From NCBI RefSeq assembly GCF_001697185.1, contig NZ_CP014224.1, positions 1,364,001 to 1,428,000 of the forward strand: a stretch of DNA of 64,000 bases, read 5' to 3'. Shown here piece after piece: positions 7,168-17,600 of the stretch. Numbering within the stretch: the stretch's first letter is position 1; each line of letters begins with the position of its first letter. The translations under genes were made by a program, and so were the position numbers. The stretch comes from Wenyingzhuangia fucanilytica. Its GTDB lineage: Bacteria; Bacteroidota; Bacteroidia; Flavobacteriales; Flavobacteriaceae. The notes under the pieces were generated by a model. It made no database searches, was not told the DNA's origin, and worked only from the letters and a program-made list of their open reading frames with translations.

Positions 7168-10100
7168 ATGGCAGGAGAGGCAAGTGTATTTCAAACAGGT
7201 GGTGGTGGTTTTCATTATGAAAATTATGTGCAAGCATCATTTTTGTTACAGATGATTATTAATGGTGTAGTGCCATCATTTCCTAATGGAAAAATTACAG
7301 AAATTGGATTTCAAAATAAGAATAAAGGATATCAAACAGATGATTTATTCTTAAAAGTTGAAGAAGATAATATTACGAAAAGAATAATTTCTCAAATAAA
7401 ATATAATATTCCAATTTCATCAAAGAATGAAATTTTTTTAGAAGTAATTAAGGCTTTTTGGGAGGATTTTAATAATGTTAACCATTTCGATAGACAAAGA
7501 GATAAAATGTTTCTTATTAAATCTAGTCTAACTAATAACGATAAAAATCATATAGTTTATTTATGTCAAATAGCTTCTAAACAAAGTACTTCACAAGATT
7601 TTTTTTCTGAAATTAATAGAACGAAAATAAAAAAAGAAGCTCTTGATATATTTGAAGAAAGTCTAACTTTAGCAAAAGGAGATGCTATTACCGAAAAAGA
7701 GCTATTTCAGTTCTTAAAATGCTTTCATTTGCTGGCTTATGATTTTACTGCTGAAGCAAGCACAGATGAAACCTATACACTTAATCTTATTCACTTATCA
7801 AAATCTAAAGATGTAAGAACTACTTCTAAAGAGATTTGGAGTATACTTCTTAATGAAGTTGCTACACATAATCGAAATGGAGGGGGTATTTCTAAAGATA
7901 ATTTAAGTAGTTTTCAACCATATAAATATTTTGACTTATCTATAACTAATGATGCGTACTCTTCTCTCAAGAAAATACATCAAGATGGTGAATTACTATT
8001 AAAACCATTCAAAAACTCTATAAAAGGTTATCATATAGATAGAGCAACTGTTAAAAAGTCAATAATAAAGTCTATAAATCAATCTGATATTTCTATAATA
8101 ACAGGTTACCCAGGTGTTGGTAAATCTTCCTTTTTAAAAGATCTTTTAAGTGGTGAATTATCAGATACAGTTCCTATAATTTTTAAAGCTGATCAGTTGA
8201 ATAAGAATTCATTAGCTCAAGTGTTCAGTGAAGTAGGAATAAATCACAATTTATTCGATTTGTTTAGTTTAATATCAGTGCTTTCAAATAAAATTATAGT
8301 AATTGATAGTGCTGAAAAATTATTGGAAGCTCAACCTGATTCTGCATTTAAACAATTATTATCAATTATTTCAGAAAATAAGGGAATAAAACTTTTAATG
8401 ACTTGTAGGTCTTATGCTGTTAATGTAATTAAACAAAAGTTTGGTATCGATTCCGAAAAAATAAATGTGGTAGATATACCGCTTTTAAATGATGATGAAA
8501 TTGAGCTAATAAAAAAAGAATTTCCTCAATTAACCAATTTTCTTTCTAATAGTAAAATAAATGAAGTTTTAAGAAGCCCTAAGTATCTTGATTTTACAGT
8601 ATCAGCGGTAAAAGTAGAAAATGAAAATATCTCGGATGACATGAGTTATTCAGAATTTAAAGAGATATTATGGAATGAAGTTATAGAGAATTCAACGCTA
8701 ACAAAGAATGGTCTTCCTAGAAAAAGAGGTACTACTTTTATGCACATTGCAGTAGGTAGAGCTATTAATATGAGATTGTTTTTTGAACCTCAAGATGATA
8801 AAATAGATTATGAAGCGGTAGAGCTTTTGGAAAGTGATAATATAATAGTTAGAAATAATAATAAATATCAATTTTCTCCCTCTCATGATATTTTAGAGGA
8901 TTGGGCATTAATAAGATATATTTATTCAATTGAAAATAAACTCTCTAATAAAGCAGATCTATTTAATAAACTAGGTAACCAACCAGCTTTACGAAGAGCT
9001 TTTAGATTATGGATTGAAGAATTACTTGCTAATGATATTGATACAGTTGCAACTTTAATTTCTTTGACCATTGAAGATGAGTCAATACCTACATATTGGA
9101 CAGATGAAATACTTACAGCAGTTTTTAGATCGGATGATTGCAATTCATTTTTTAGGCATTTTTCTTCTAAATTACTGGAAAACAATTGTGTATTTTTAAA
9201 TAGGTGTATTTTATTGATACGAACAACCTGTCGAGAATATAATTTTAACAAAGAGAACTCAAAAGACATTTTATTCCCTGTAGGTTCTTGTTGGGAAGAA
9301 ATTTTATGTTTCTTATCTTCAAATATTTCAGAAGTAGAAATCATAAGAAAGTCTATTTCAAATTTATTACTAGACTGGGAGTATAAATACCTTTTTCAAT
9401 TTAAGCTTTGTTCTAATAAAGAAATAGAAGCTGCAAATAAAATAACTTTTCATTATATAGAAGAAATGTACTCTAATTTAGAGTATTGGTATTCTTCAAG
9501 AAATAATAATCAAAAGTCAAGTTTCGTTTATATGCTTTTTGGCTTTGCTTATTATTGCAAAGGAGATTTGAAGAAGTTTATTGAAAAATGTAGTTCAAAT
9601 ATAAATGAGTATGGTAGGTTAGATGGCTTTAGTGAGTTAGTTATTGGAAAAGCTTTAGGTGGTGTTAGAAATAGTGCATTGATTAAAGAATTGCCTGATA
9701 CGTTAATAGAAATAGCAAATAAGCATTGGAAATATATAGCTCCTAAAAATCCACCTAAAGAAAAAAGTTCTTTGGGTATTTATTTTCCCGAACGAAAAGA
9801 ACGAGATGATGCCTGGGGTATAGCAAAAACTAGGTCTGATTTTTTCCCTTCAGGAATTTATAAAACGTTTGTTTATAATTTACTACAATACCATCCATGG
9901 AAGGCTATCATTTTTATATGTGATTTTACAAATTACATCACATCTTCATACAAAGAATCTGATTTTAGTACAAAAGAGGAGTTAAAGGAAATTAAAGTGA
10001 TATTAAATGATGGTAATGAAAATACACTCTATGGAAATGAATATTTATGGAACGCATATAGAGGTACAACTGTAACTCATTACCTACTTGAATCTGTTTT

Positions 10101-12210
10101 AATTAGCCTTGAAAAATATTTATTAGAAATTGCTCGATTTGAAGTTCCTGAAAACAAATTATTAAAGTCAATAACTAATTATTTGTTGGAAAACTCAAAT
10201 TCAGTTACAATAATTAGTGTTTTAACTAGTGTGTTTATAGCTTATTCAAAAGCGTTTGAAGATAGTATTCTACCAATATTAAGAGTTCGAGAGTTTTATG
10301 AGTGGGACACACATAGAGCAACTAGAGAACATTCAGCAACAGCAATTTATGATCAAAGAATTTCTTATGCCCAAAAAGAGAAAGGAGAGTTTAATAGACT
10401 TCCTCATAGAACAAAATATCAACGTGGTCTTCGAGAATTCATGCTTTATTATCAAATAAATAAGGGGTCTCTCAATAAAGAATTACAATTAATATTTGAT
10501 GACTTTTATGAAAATTGTGGAGAAGATATTTTTTGGGAAAAAGCTGTTACAGAAATGGATATTCGCAAATACAAAGCGTCGATTGTGGATGAAGAAAAAG
10601 GAGTTTTTCAATTAGAAGTAAACTATCCAAAACCCATTTATAATGCTGTTAAGTCTTTCACAAAAGAAAATGAAAACGATAATCTTTCTTTACATTATTC
10701 TCATTCATTAAGACAAGCAAAAGAAAAAAAACATGAAATGTCATTTGATGAATGGAAAACTATTTTCAATCATTTTTCTTCAGATAAAATAGAGAAAACA
10801 ATGTGGGATTCACCTGTAACTTTATCTGTTTTAGGGTTAGAATTATTTTACAAAAAATTAAGTAAAGTTCACAAAAAATATTGTGTTAATACAATTATTG
10901 ACGTATTGAAACATATTATAAAAGAAGCTAATGACAGGGGGAATTTTAATAGTTTGTTTAAATATAATATTTTGGAAAAACAATTAACAATTGAAGCTAT
11001 TCATTTATTATATAAATTTAAAGAAGGAGTTGTTGAAGAGAAAGAGCTTGATCTGCTTATTGCCTATTTACTAATTAGTCATTTGGCAGACCACGAGATA
11101 AGGGATTTTCAAAAATATTTTAGAAATATCTTTAGTAAAGAATTTCCAGAAAAATCCAGTAAATTAATTATTGCATTAATAAAATATGCGAAATTCTATA
11201 GTGAGAATAAAGTTAATAATTATCGTAGTCAGCAAGAAACAAAGGAATACAGAGAAAAAGAATTTGAATTTATAGAAAGTATAATGTTTACAAGTGATTT
11301 ACCTGAAATTTCTACTTTGTCTTTTGAATCATATGAGTCTCATTTTTTAAACAACTCTTTACTTCTTATAGCTTCAAATACAAATAGTGAATTCTTTCAA
11401 AATTACATTTTGAAAATGTGTGAATTAATTTTAGAAGACTTAAAGCAAGAAGATGACTATTCATATTCTCGTTCAAGAAGATCAAGAAAAACAAATTATA
11501 AAATTCTTGTTGATTTACGTTTTTACTTTAATGAAGTTCTTTTATTAAATGATGTCAACGTAAGCAAATCACTGGTAGATAAATTATGTATTCCTTTTTT
11601 AAATAATGATTTCAAGAATACACATGATATTAAAGATTTGTATGAGCTTATAACAGGTGTTTTTAATACAACTGTTACAAGGTTTGATGACGTAATTAAT
11701 GAAGATAAAGATGTTGAAAAGTATAGAAACCATTTTTGGGAGTTGTGGAAATATCTTTTTAATAAAGTTAAGCAATCAGGTAGTTATTTTTTAATCAAAG
11801 AACTTTTATTAAATGTTAACGAGAACTATTGGTCTATAAAGTCAGATAATTGGAAGGGTTTTATCAATTACAAACCCCATTATAATGAGTTTATAGATTA
11901 TTTTAAAACTAAATCATTACCACATATAATTCCAGTTTTTTCCTCTTTTGGAGAAAAAGTTTTTCTCCCATCGGGCATTAATTTAATAGTAAAAAATTTA
12001 AAGGAAAGTGATAGCAGTTATGATAGTTTAGACACTATAAATGCGGTTAAACTAATTCAAGTACTTCTCAATAATCATATACAGGAAATTAAAGAATCTC
12101 AAAGTTTAATAAAGAATTTTATTTACATCTTAAACAAGATGATTGATTTAGGGTATTGTGAAGCTTATCTAATTAGAGAATGTGTAATTACCTATAAAAA
12201 ATCAACATAA
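7168..12210 (+). CDS. Giant STAND NTPase with N-terminal Cap4-like nuclease domain (Avs-like)
   Basis: A 1680-residue protein. The N-terminus (GGGGFHYENYVQASFLLQMI, residues 11-30; TDDL with D58-D59; SQIKYN with Q76-x-K78) has the pattern of DUF4297/Cap4-type PD-(D/E)xK nucleases. A P-loop NTPase follows: Walker A GYPGVGKSS at 313-321, Walker B IIVIDSAE at 376-383, a sensor-like LLMTCRS at 409-415, and a winged-helix segment ending FSPSHDILEDWAL near 569-581. The remaining about 1100 residues are mostly helical with no recognised domain, as expected for a STAND sensor. Avs antiphage proteins share the effector-STAND-sensor plan and act by cutting DNA after sensing a phage protein. The Avs type cannot be assigned by eye. 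It starts 5 bp after the nucleotidyltransferase gene. Confidence 0.8.
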   Translation: MAGEASVFQTGGGGFHYENYVQASFLLQMIINGVVPSFPNGKITEIGFQNKNKGYQTDDLFLKVEEDNITKRIISQIKYNIPISSKNEIFLEVIKAFWEDFNNVNHFDRQRDKMFLIKSSLTNNDKNHIVYLCQIASKQSTSQDFFSEINRTKIKKEALDIFEESLTLAKGDAITEKELFQFLKCFHLLAYDFTAEASTDETYTLNLIHLSKSKDVRTTSKEIWSILLNEVATHNRNGGGISKDNLSSFQPYKYFDLSITNDAYSSLKKIHQDGELLLKPFKNSIKGYHIDRATVKKSIIKSINQSDISIITGYPGVGKSSFLKDLLSGELSDTVPIIFKADQLNKNSLAQVFSEVGINHNLFDLFSLISVLSNKIIVIDSAEKLLEAQPDSAFKQLLSIISENKGIKLLMTCRSYAVNVIKQKFGIDSEKINVVDIPLLNDDEIELIKKEFPQLTNFLSNSKINEVLRSPKYLDFTVSAVKVENENISDDMSYSEFKEILWNEVIENSTLTKNGLPRKRGTTFMHIAVGRAINMRLFFEPQDDKIDYEAVELLESDNIIVRNNNKYQFSPSHDILEDWALIRYIYSIENKLSNKADLFNKLGNQPALRRAFRLWIEELLANDIDTVATLISLTIEDESIPTYWTDEILTAVFRSDDCNSFFRHFSSKLLENNCVFLNRCILLIRTTCREYNFNKENSKDILFPVGSCWEEILCFLSSNISEVEIIRKSISNLLLDWEYKYLFQFKLCSNKEIEAANKITFHYIEEMYSNLEYWYSSRNNNQKSSFVYMLFGFAYYCKGDLKKFIEKCSSNINEYGRLDGFSELVIGKALGGVRNSALIKELPDTLIEIANKHWKYIAPKNPPKEKSSLGIYFPERKERDDAWGIAKTRSDFFPSGIYKTFVYNLLQYHPWKAIIFICDFTNYITSSYKESDFSTKEELKEIKVILNDGNENTLYGNEYLWNAYRGTTVTHYLLESVLISLEKYLLEIARFEVPENKLLKSITNYLLENSNSVTIISVLTSVFIAYSKAFEDSILPILRVREFYEWDTHRATREHSATAIYDQRISYAQKEKGEFNRLPHRTKYQRGLREFMLYYQINKGSLNKELQLIFDDFYENCGEDIFWEKAVTEMDIRKYKASIVDEEKGVFQLEVNYPKPIYNAVKSFTKENENDNLSLHYSHSLRQAKEKKHEMSFDEWKTIFNHFSSDKIEKTMWDSPVTLSVLGLELFYKKLSKVHKKYCVNTIIDVLKHIIKEANDRGNFNSLFKYNILEKQLTIEAIHLLYKFKEGVVEEKELDLLIAYLLISHLADHEIRDFQKYFRNIFSKEFPEKSSKLIIALIKYAKFYSENKVNNYRSQQETKEYREKEFEFIESIMFTSDLPEISTLSFESYESHFLNNSLLLIASNTNSEFFQNYILKMCELILEDLKQEDDYSYSRSRRSRKTNYKILVDLRFYFNEVLLLNDVNVSKSLVDKLCIPFLNNDFKNTHDIKDLYELITGVFNTTVTRFDDVINEDKDVEKYRNHFWELWKYLFNKVKQSGSYFLIKELLLNVNENYWSIKSDNWKGFINYKPHYNEFIDYFKTKSLPHIIPVFSSFGEKVFLPSGINLIVKNLKESDSSYDSLDTINAVKLIQVLLNNHIQEIKESQSLIKNFIYILNKMIDLGYCEAYLIRECVITYKKST

Positions 12211-12211
12211 T

Positions 12212-12243
12212 TCCCCTACAAGTCAAAACCCAATTTTCTCGCT
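12212..12243 (+). repeat. Direct repeat, left copy
   Basis: CCCCTACAAGTCAAAACCCA then ATTTTCTCGCT, starting 2 bp after the STAND gene stop. It matches 19881-19911 at roughly 28 of 32 positions with one indel. The two copies bracket HipBA and the second STAND cluster. Confidence 0.6.
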
Positions 12244-12292
12244 TTTCTTGGCTTACAGAGTTAGATTAAATGATAAACAGGTTTTTAATATA

Positions 12293-12348
12293 GTGTATTA
12301 TAATACACATTTTAAGGTTTTTGATTATATTTGTGTATTATAATCAAC
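12293..12348 (+). promoter_or_regulatory. hipBA promoter with twin palindromic operators
   Basis: GTGTATTATAATACAC at 12293-12308 is a perfect 16-bp palindrome. A second, near-identical site GTGTATTATAATCAAC lies at 12333-12348, 40 bp apart start to start. A -7 box TATATTTG at 12326-12333 sits between them and abuts the second site. The ATG of the HipB-like gene follows at 12354. HipB proteins autorepress by binding repeated palindromes in this position. Confidence 0.7.
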
Positions 12349-12353
12349 AAAAT

Positions 12354-12617
12354 ATGATAGATGCAATCACTATTAAGGAAGTAAAATTGCAGTTGGGTGA
12401 GCTTTGCAAACAGAAAAGACAAATTTACGAAATGTCTCAGCAAGACCTTGGAGAAGCTTTAGAATTGTCACGCTATACCATTCAAAAATTTGAAAACGGT
12501 AAGAACGCAACTTTAGATACAGTACTAAAAATAGCAAATCATTTTGATTTACTAGAACCATTGTTTCAAGCATTAAAAGATGTAGAGAATAAGAATGATA
12601 TAAACTCATTATATTAA
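12354..12617 (+). CDS. hipB: HipB-like Xre antitoxin
   Basis: An 87-residue Xre-family protein from the ATG at 12354. An in-frame TTG at 12321 would add 11 residues but lies inside the promoter, so it is rejected. The helix-turn-helix covers about residues 12-66: LGELCKQKRQIYEMSQQDLGEALELSRYTIQKFENGKNATLDTVLKIANHF is the typical arrangement. HipB binds the HipA kinase and represses the operon via palindromes, two of which lie immediately upstream. The hipA gene starts 2 bp after its stop, so the two are co-translated. The family and the pair are secure; neutralisation of HipA is inferred. Confidence 0.9.
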   Translation: MIDAITIKEVKLQLGELCKQKRQIYEMSQQDLGEALELSRYTIQKFENGKNATLDTVLKIANHFDLLEPLFQALKDVENKNDINSLY

Positions 12618-12619
12618 AA

Positions 12620-13885
12620 ATGGCTAAAAATAAAATCATAGAAGTGATATTGTTTGGGATAGAAATAGGTAAAATTGGATACGACATAGACAAGCGTACC
12701 TCTTTTTTTCAATACAATCCAAATTTTTTAGAATCTAACCAATACAGCAATATATTTCCTTATGTTTTTAAACGGATAAAATCCGTACAAGTATTCTCAA
12801 AATTTGAAGGAGAAACATTCAGAGGGTTGCCTCCTATGATTGCCGATTCCTTACCTGATCTGTTTGGAAATATTATTTTTAAAGAATGGTTAGAAGCTAA
12901 AAAGACAGAGGTTAAAAAAATAATCTCACTAGAACAATTAACCTATGTTTCTAACCGCGGTATGGGGGCCATTGAATACCATCCTTCGGTAGAAATACCA
13001 ACATCAACAACAATTAATATTGAGGAAATTGTTGAGGTACTAAATAAAGTTTTAGATGTAAAAAATGAAACATCGGGCAAGTCCTTAAATGATTTAGCGC
13101 TGTTAAATATCTTTAAGATAGGAACATCAGCAGGTGGTGCAAGACCCAAAATTCTTATTTCAGAACATAAAGAGTCTGGTAACATTATTCCAGGAGATAT
13201 AGAATACTCAAAGGATTACAATCATTACCTCGTAAAGTTGTGTATGGATGAGGAAGCGGGCTATAACAAGGAAAAAATAGAATACATATATTATCTATTA
13301 GCAAAAGAAGTAGGTATACAAATGATGCCTTCAAAATTAATAGACAACAAACATTTTGCAACGTTACGTTATGATAGACAACATGGTGAAAAACAACATG
13401 TTTTAACCGTATCGGGGTTAACAGGATGGGATTTTAAAAAACCAGACAATGCCAGTTATGAAAACGTATTTAAACTAGCACTAGACCTTAAAGTACCGCA
13501 TAAAGATATTCAAGAACTCTTTAGACGTATGGTGTTTAATATTGTTTTTGCAAACATTGATGATCATTTAAAAAATCATAGTTTTATCTATAACAAAGAA
13601 ACAAATTCTTGGAATTTAGCACCTGCGTACGATTTAACATATCCCTTAAATATAAATCTAACCTTTAGCAAGGTAACAAGAGCCTTGTCAATCAATCATA
13701 AAAGAAATAAGATTACTTTAGAAGATGTGTTAACCATTGCAGAAGCCTATGTTATTAAAAACCCCAAAGGGATTATTCAAAACATACAAGGAGCTACTTT
13801 AAAATGGGATTCTTTATGTAAAGAATTTGAAGTGCCTGAAAAGGTACGTGAGGCAATTAAAAAAGATTTTGTAATTCTAGTCTAG
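12620..13885 (+). CDS. hipA: HipA-family serine/threonine kinase toxin
   Basis: A 421-residue protein of full HipA length. The N-terminal barrel domain spans about residues 1-110. The P-loop-like GTSAGGARPK lies at 168-177. The catalytic loop is NIDDHLKNHS, with D314 and N319 aligning to the essential Asp and Asn of E. coli HipA. The metal-binding LAPAYDL has D338. All key kinase residues are present, so the toxin should be active. HipA phosphorylates glutamyl-tRNA synthetase in E. coli; relatives use other targets. Placed between two STAND clusters, it may add growth arrest to the island or stabilise it. Substrate unknown. Confidence 0.92.
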   Translation: MAKNKIIEVILFGIEIGKIGYDIDKRTSFFQYNPNFLESNQYSNIFPYVFKRIKSVQVFSKFEGETFRGLPPMIADSLPDLFGNIIFKEWLEAKKTEVKKIISLEQLTYVSNRGMGAIEYHPSVEIPTSTTINIEEIVEVLNKVLDVKNETSGKSLNDLALLNIFKIGTSAGGARPKILISEHKESGNIIPGDIEYSKDYNHYLVKLCMDEEAGYNKEKIEYIYYLLAKEVGIQMMPSKLIDNKHFATLRYDRQHGEKQHVLTVSGLTGWDFKKPDNASYENVFKLALDLKVPHKDIQELFRRMVFNIVFANIDDHLKNHSFIYNKETNSWNLAPAYDLTYPLNINLTFSKVTRALSINHKRNKITLEDVLTIAEAYVIKNPKGIIQNIQGATLKWDSLCKEFEVPEKVREAIKKDFVILV

Positions 13886-13987
13886 TTAATAAATTATAAA
13901 AAAGGCAAGAAAATTTATTACTATATTAAGCAGTAAACCATATTTAACAATTGTTTAGTCAAGTCTTATATAAAACCCATTTTACTA

Positions 13988-14662
13988 ATGCCATATTCTG
14001 GAGGTAGTGCCACACATTCGGGTATAGTTTACCAAGATTGGTATTTAGCATTGTTAATGTCTTATACCTTTTTTGAAATAGATTATATAGTATATCCGGA
14101 AGCTTTAAAATCAAATACAACTATTGTAGATGATATTAAAGTAAAGACGAGACTTGGTAAAACTATGTATAGCGTTAAGTTTAGATTACCTTCCAAAAAT
14201 CTACATTGGGACCAATCAAACCTCGCTTCTCAAGGAATATTTTCAGATTTTAAAAAACAACATGAGGCTGATTCAAAATGCACAATAGTTTTAGTTTCAG
14301 AAAGTAATTGTTATCTGTTTTCAGAAGTGTTTACAAGGGCAAGAAATGCAGAACTACCAAATGATATTTACAAAGTTTTAGATTCTCAATTTGCTATTGA
14401 ACAATGGGAAACGGCAAAGAGATATTTGAACTACAATGACTTTCAACTAATTGCTTTTGCAAAAAAGGTAAGTATTAAATGTTTACCTCTAATAGAGATA
14501 AAGAATTTAATAAAACGTCGCTTTATTCATATTGGTAGATATAATGAAGTTAAGAATTTGTTCTACCATAAAGCGGGAGAATGTTCAAGTAATAAAACTA
14601 AAATTGATAAAACAGAAATCAATAGATGGCTTAATGAAGATATGATTGACTTTAATACATAG
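13988..14662 (+). CDS. Small Cap4/DUF4297-like protein paired with a STAND NTPase
   Basis: A 224-residue protein. Its start, GGSATHSGIVYQDWYLALLMSY (about residues 5-26), mirrors the N-terminus of the STAND protein at 7168, and VDDIKVKT (D48-D49) followed by YSVKFR (K64) matches the PD-(D/E)xK pattern of DUF4297/Cap4 nucleases. The residue two before the lysine is Ser (S62) rather than Glu or Gln, so catalysis may be impaired. The remaining about 150 residues are not recognised. It is 7 bp from the Mrr-STAND gene, so the two are probably one operon and may form a complex. It could be a separate nuclease subunit, an adaptor or a decoy. The fold call is tentative. Confidence 0.55.
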   Translation: MPYSGGSATHSGIVYQDWYLALLMSYTFFEIDYIVYPEALKSNTTIVDDIKVKTRLGKTMYSVKFRLPSKNLHWDQSNLASQGIFSDFKKQHEADSKCTIVLVSESNCYLFSEVFTRARNAELPNDIYKVLDSQFAIEQWETAKRYLNYNDFQLIAFAKKVSIKCLPLIEIKNLIKRRFIHIGRYNEVKNLFYHKAGECSSNKTKIDKTEINRWLNEDMIDFNT

Positions 14663-14669
14663 AAAATAA

Positions 14670-17600
14670 ATGAAAGGAGAAGTTTATAGCAATAGATCAT
14701 TGGATTTTAATACGTTAACGCCTAGGGAATTTGAGGAGGTGGTTTATCATTATTTTGATACCCAGATTAAAAAAGGTTATTATAACGGCATCTATGATAA
14801 TGTAAAGTTATCATCAGGTGTAGGAGAAAGAGGAGCCGATGCTATGCTTTTTTTACAAGGTAAAATAAACGGTGTCATTCAATGTAAAAAGTATAAAAAT
14901 AATATAGGTATAAACTTAGTTTTAAAAGAGATTATTAAACTTCTTTTATATCACATAACAGAAGTTAAGCAAAATCACATCGATGCTATTTCATCTTCTT
15001 TAATTGATGATATTGAAAATTTCACATATTTTATTGTAGCTTCAAAAGATTTTACACAAGAAACAAAACTTTTTTTAGCTGATTTTAAAAACAAGTGGAA
15101 GTCTGAAAATATAACGCCTCTAATCGAAAATGAATTAAAGGCTATTAGTTTTAAGGATGTTACACTTTATGAAATTCAACCGAAAATACAAGGGCTTTTA
15201 AATCAAATAAATATTACTTCTTTAACTGCTGTTGATTTAGACCTAGTTATTAGATCAAACGTTGAAATTATCAATAGATACTTTTCTCCGATATCATTTC
15301 CTGAAGAATCGGATAATCAAAGCAATAAAATTAAAACAAATCAAATAAGTTTATCCAATTCTGAACTTAAATCTAAAGCAAAACTAATATCTAATGATAT
15401 AAATAGAATTAAAACTTTTTTTGGGGAAAATGAAAAACTAAAGATCATAAGACCAGAAGTAGATGGAATATATAAATGGATTGATAAAAAACTTAAAGAG
15501 AATGAAATAAATATTGCGATAGTTGCTGGTAACGCTGGTATGGGTAAATCTGTAGTAATTTCACAATTATATGATAGGCTAGAAAAAGAAAAAGTACCAG
15601 TAGTATCACTAAAAGCAGATAGACTAACGTTCAATTCATCAAAAGAATTAGAAAATGAGTTTGATTTAGAAGTAGGTTTTAAAGATTTTTTTGATCAGTT
15701 AATCGATACAGAGCAAAAAGGAGTTTTATTAATTGACCAAATAGATGCACTTTCTCAAACATTATCCTCAGACTTAAAACCTTTAAAATTTTATGACAAT
15801 TTAATTCAAAAATTCATTGGGCATCCAAAAGTAAAAATAATTATTTCAACTAGAATTTATGATTTAAATTATGATCCAATCATTTCTAACTATAAGGGTA
15901 AAAGAAGTTTTATAATAAAAGAGCTAGATAGAGAAACATTACTAAACATATTGAATCAATCTGGTGTCGAAAACATGAATCAATTTACCGATTCTTTCCT
16001 TAAACTAATAGCTGTACCATTACACTTAGATGTATTTCTAAAGGTGTACACTTCAGAGTTACATACAGATGAAATCAAAAATTTACAAGATCTATACTCA
16101 GTGCTATGGCGTCATAAAATAATTGGTAATAGAAACCTTAATACACTAAAAGTTAACTACAATAAAGTTTCACAATTTGTGTTTGAGCTTGCCTCTAAAA
16201 TGTACGAAATACAACAAATAAATATTGATCAAAGATTATTCGAAGATAAGTTTTCTGAGGAAATAAAATATTTAAGAACAGAAGGAATAATAAATACAAC
16301 TGACAAGATAGAATTTTTTCATCAATCTTTCTTTGATTATTCTTTTGCGAGAAATTTTACAAATAAAAATAAAAATCTAACTAAAGATATCTTAAAAAGA
16401 CATCAGGGGTTATTTATCCGTTCTAAAATCAAACAAATTCTAAACTACAGAAGAAGTGTTGATGAAGTACAATACGCTAAAGATATTACAGACCTTATTT
16501 TAAATGATAAAATAAGATTTCATATAAAGATATTAGTATTGCAACAAATTGCATTTCAACAGATACCTTTAAATTTAGAAAAGGAGATTGTAAAAAATGT
16601 TATCCTTTCGGATAATAACTTAAGAAATACTTTCTTGTCTCTTTTTCTAGGTGATGGATGGTTGTCTTTTTTTATAGAAAAGGATATTTTTAGAGTTGAG
16701 CTAGAAACAAATAGCATAGAGCACCAACAAATGCTGGTAGATGTTTTTAGACGTTTTATATATGTTGATGAAGGAAGGAACCTGTTAGAATATTATCAAA
16801 CTTTAAAAGACTCTAATATCAAAGATGAATTAATTATAGATTATTTATGGCGTGTTAGCAACGTTACTAATCCTCTTGCCATTGAATTAATTGAAAAAGT
16901 TCTTAAACGAAAACCTGAATATAATAAAGAATATTGGTATTATAGAGTACTTGAAAATAGCATACTAAATTTTCCTAATTGGGTGAAAAACCAGATATTA
17001 TCTGATCTGGTTATTAAAAAAGGGACTGATATCATGGACAATGATAATTATTTTTATACAAGAAACCATGCAGATCATATATATGATGATTTTTGGAAAA
17101 AACATCCAGATATTGCTTATCAATTAGTAAAAACAATTATAAAAGAAATTATACGTAAACGTAGTTTTGAGAACAAAGGAGCTATCAAATCAGATGATGC
17201 ATATCTAATGTATGATAGAAAAAATAATGATCATTACAAACATCATGTGCAATTAGATAAACTTCAGACATATTTAGAAGATACATACAAAACGAATCCA
17301 AAATTTGTGAAAAATGAGGTTAATGAATATATAAACTCAAATTATATTACAGAAATAATTATAGGATTTAGTATCATTTTTAAATACCCTAAAGATTTTA
17401 AAGAAGAATCCTATGTATTCTTTTCAAATCTTGCAAAATTTACAGAAGTATACAGTTTAAATCAATACCTTAATTATTTAATATTAGAAGTTTTTGGAAA
17501 GTCTTACGCATTGTTTGATGATGAAAACAAAAATCATTTAAATAAAAAAATCATTTCTAATTTCCATAAATCACATGAGTTAAAAATTTTTAAAAATGAA

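Noticed and set aside
8698-9344. Antisense frames inside the first STAND gene
   Set aside because: The sense frame is continuous over 5 kb with clear NTPase motifs; the antisense frames carry no recognisable domain.
12321-12353. Earlier TTG start for the HipB-like gene
   Set aside because: It lies inside the promoter and operator; the ATG at 12354 begins the conserved Xre domain at the right distance.
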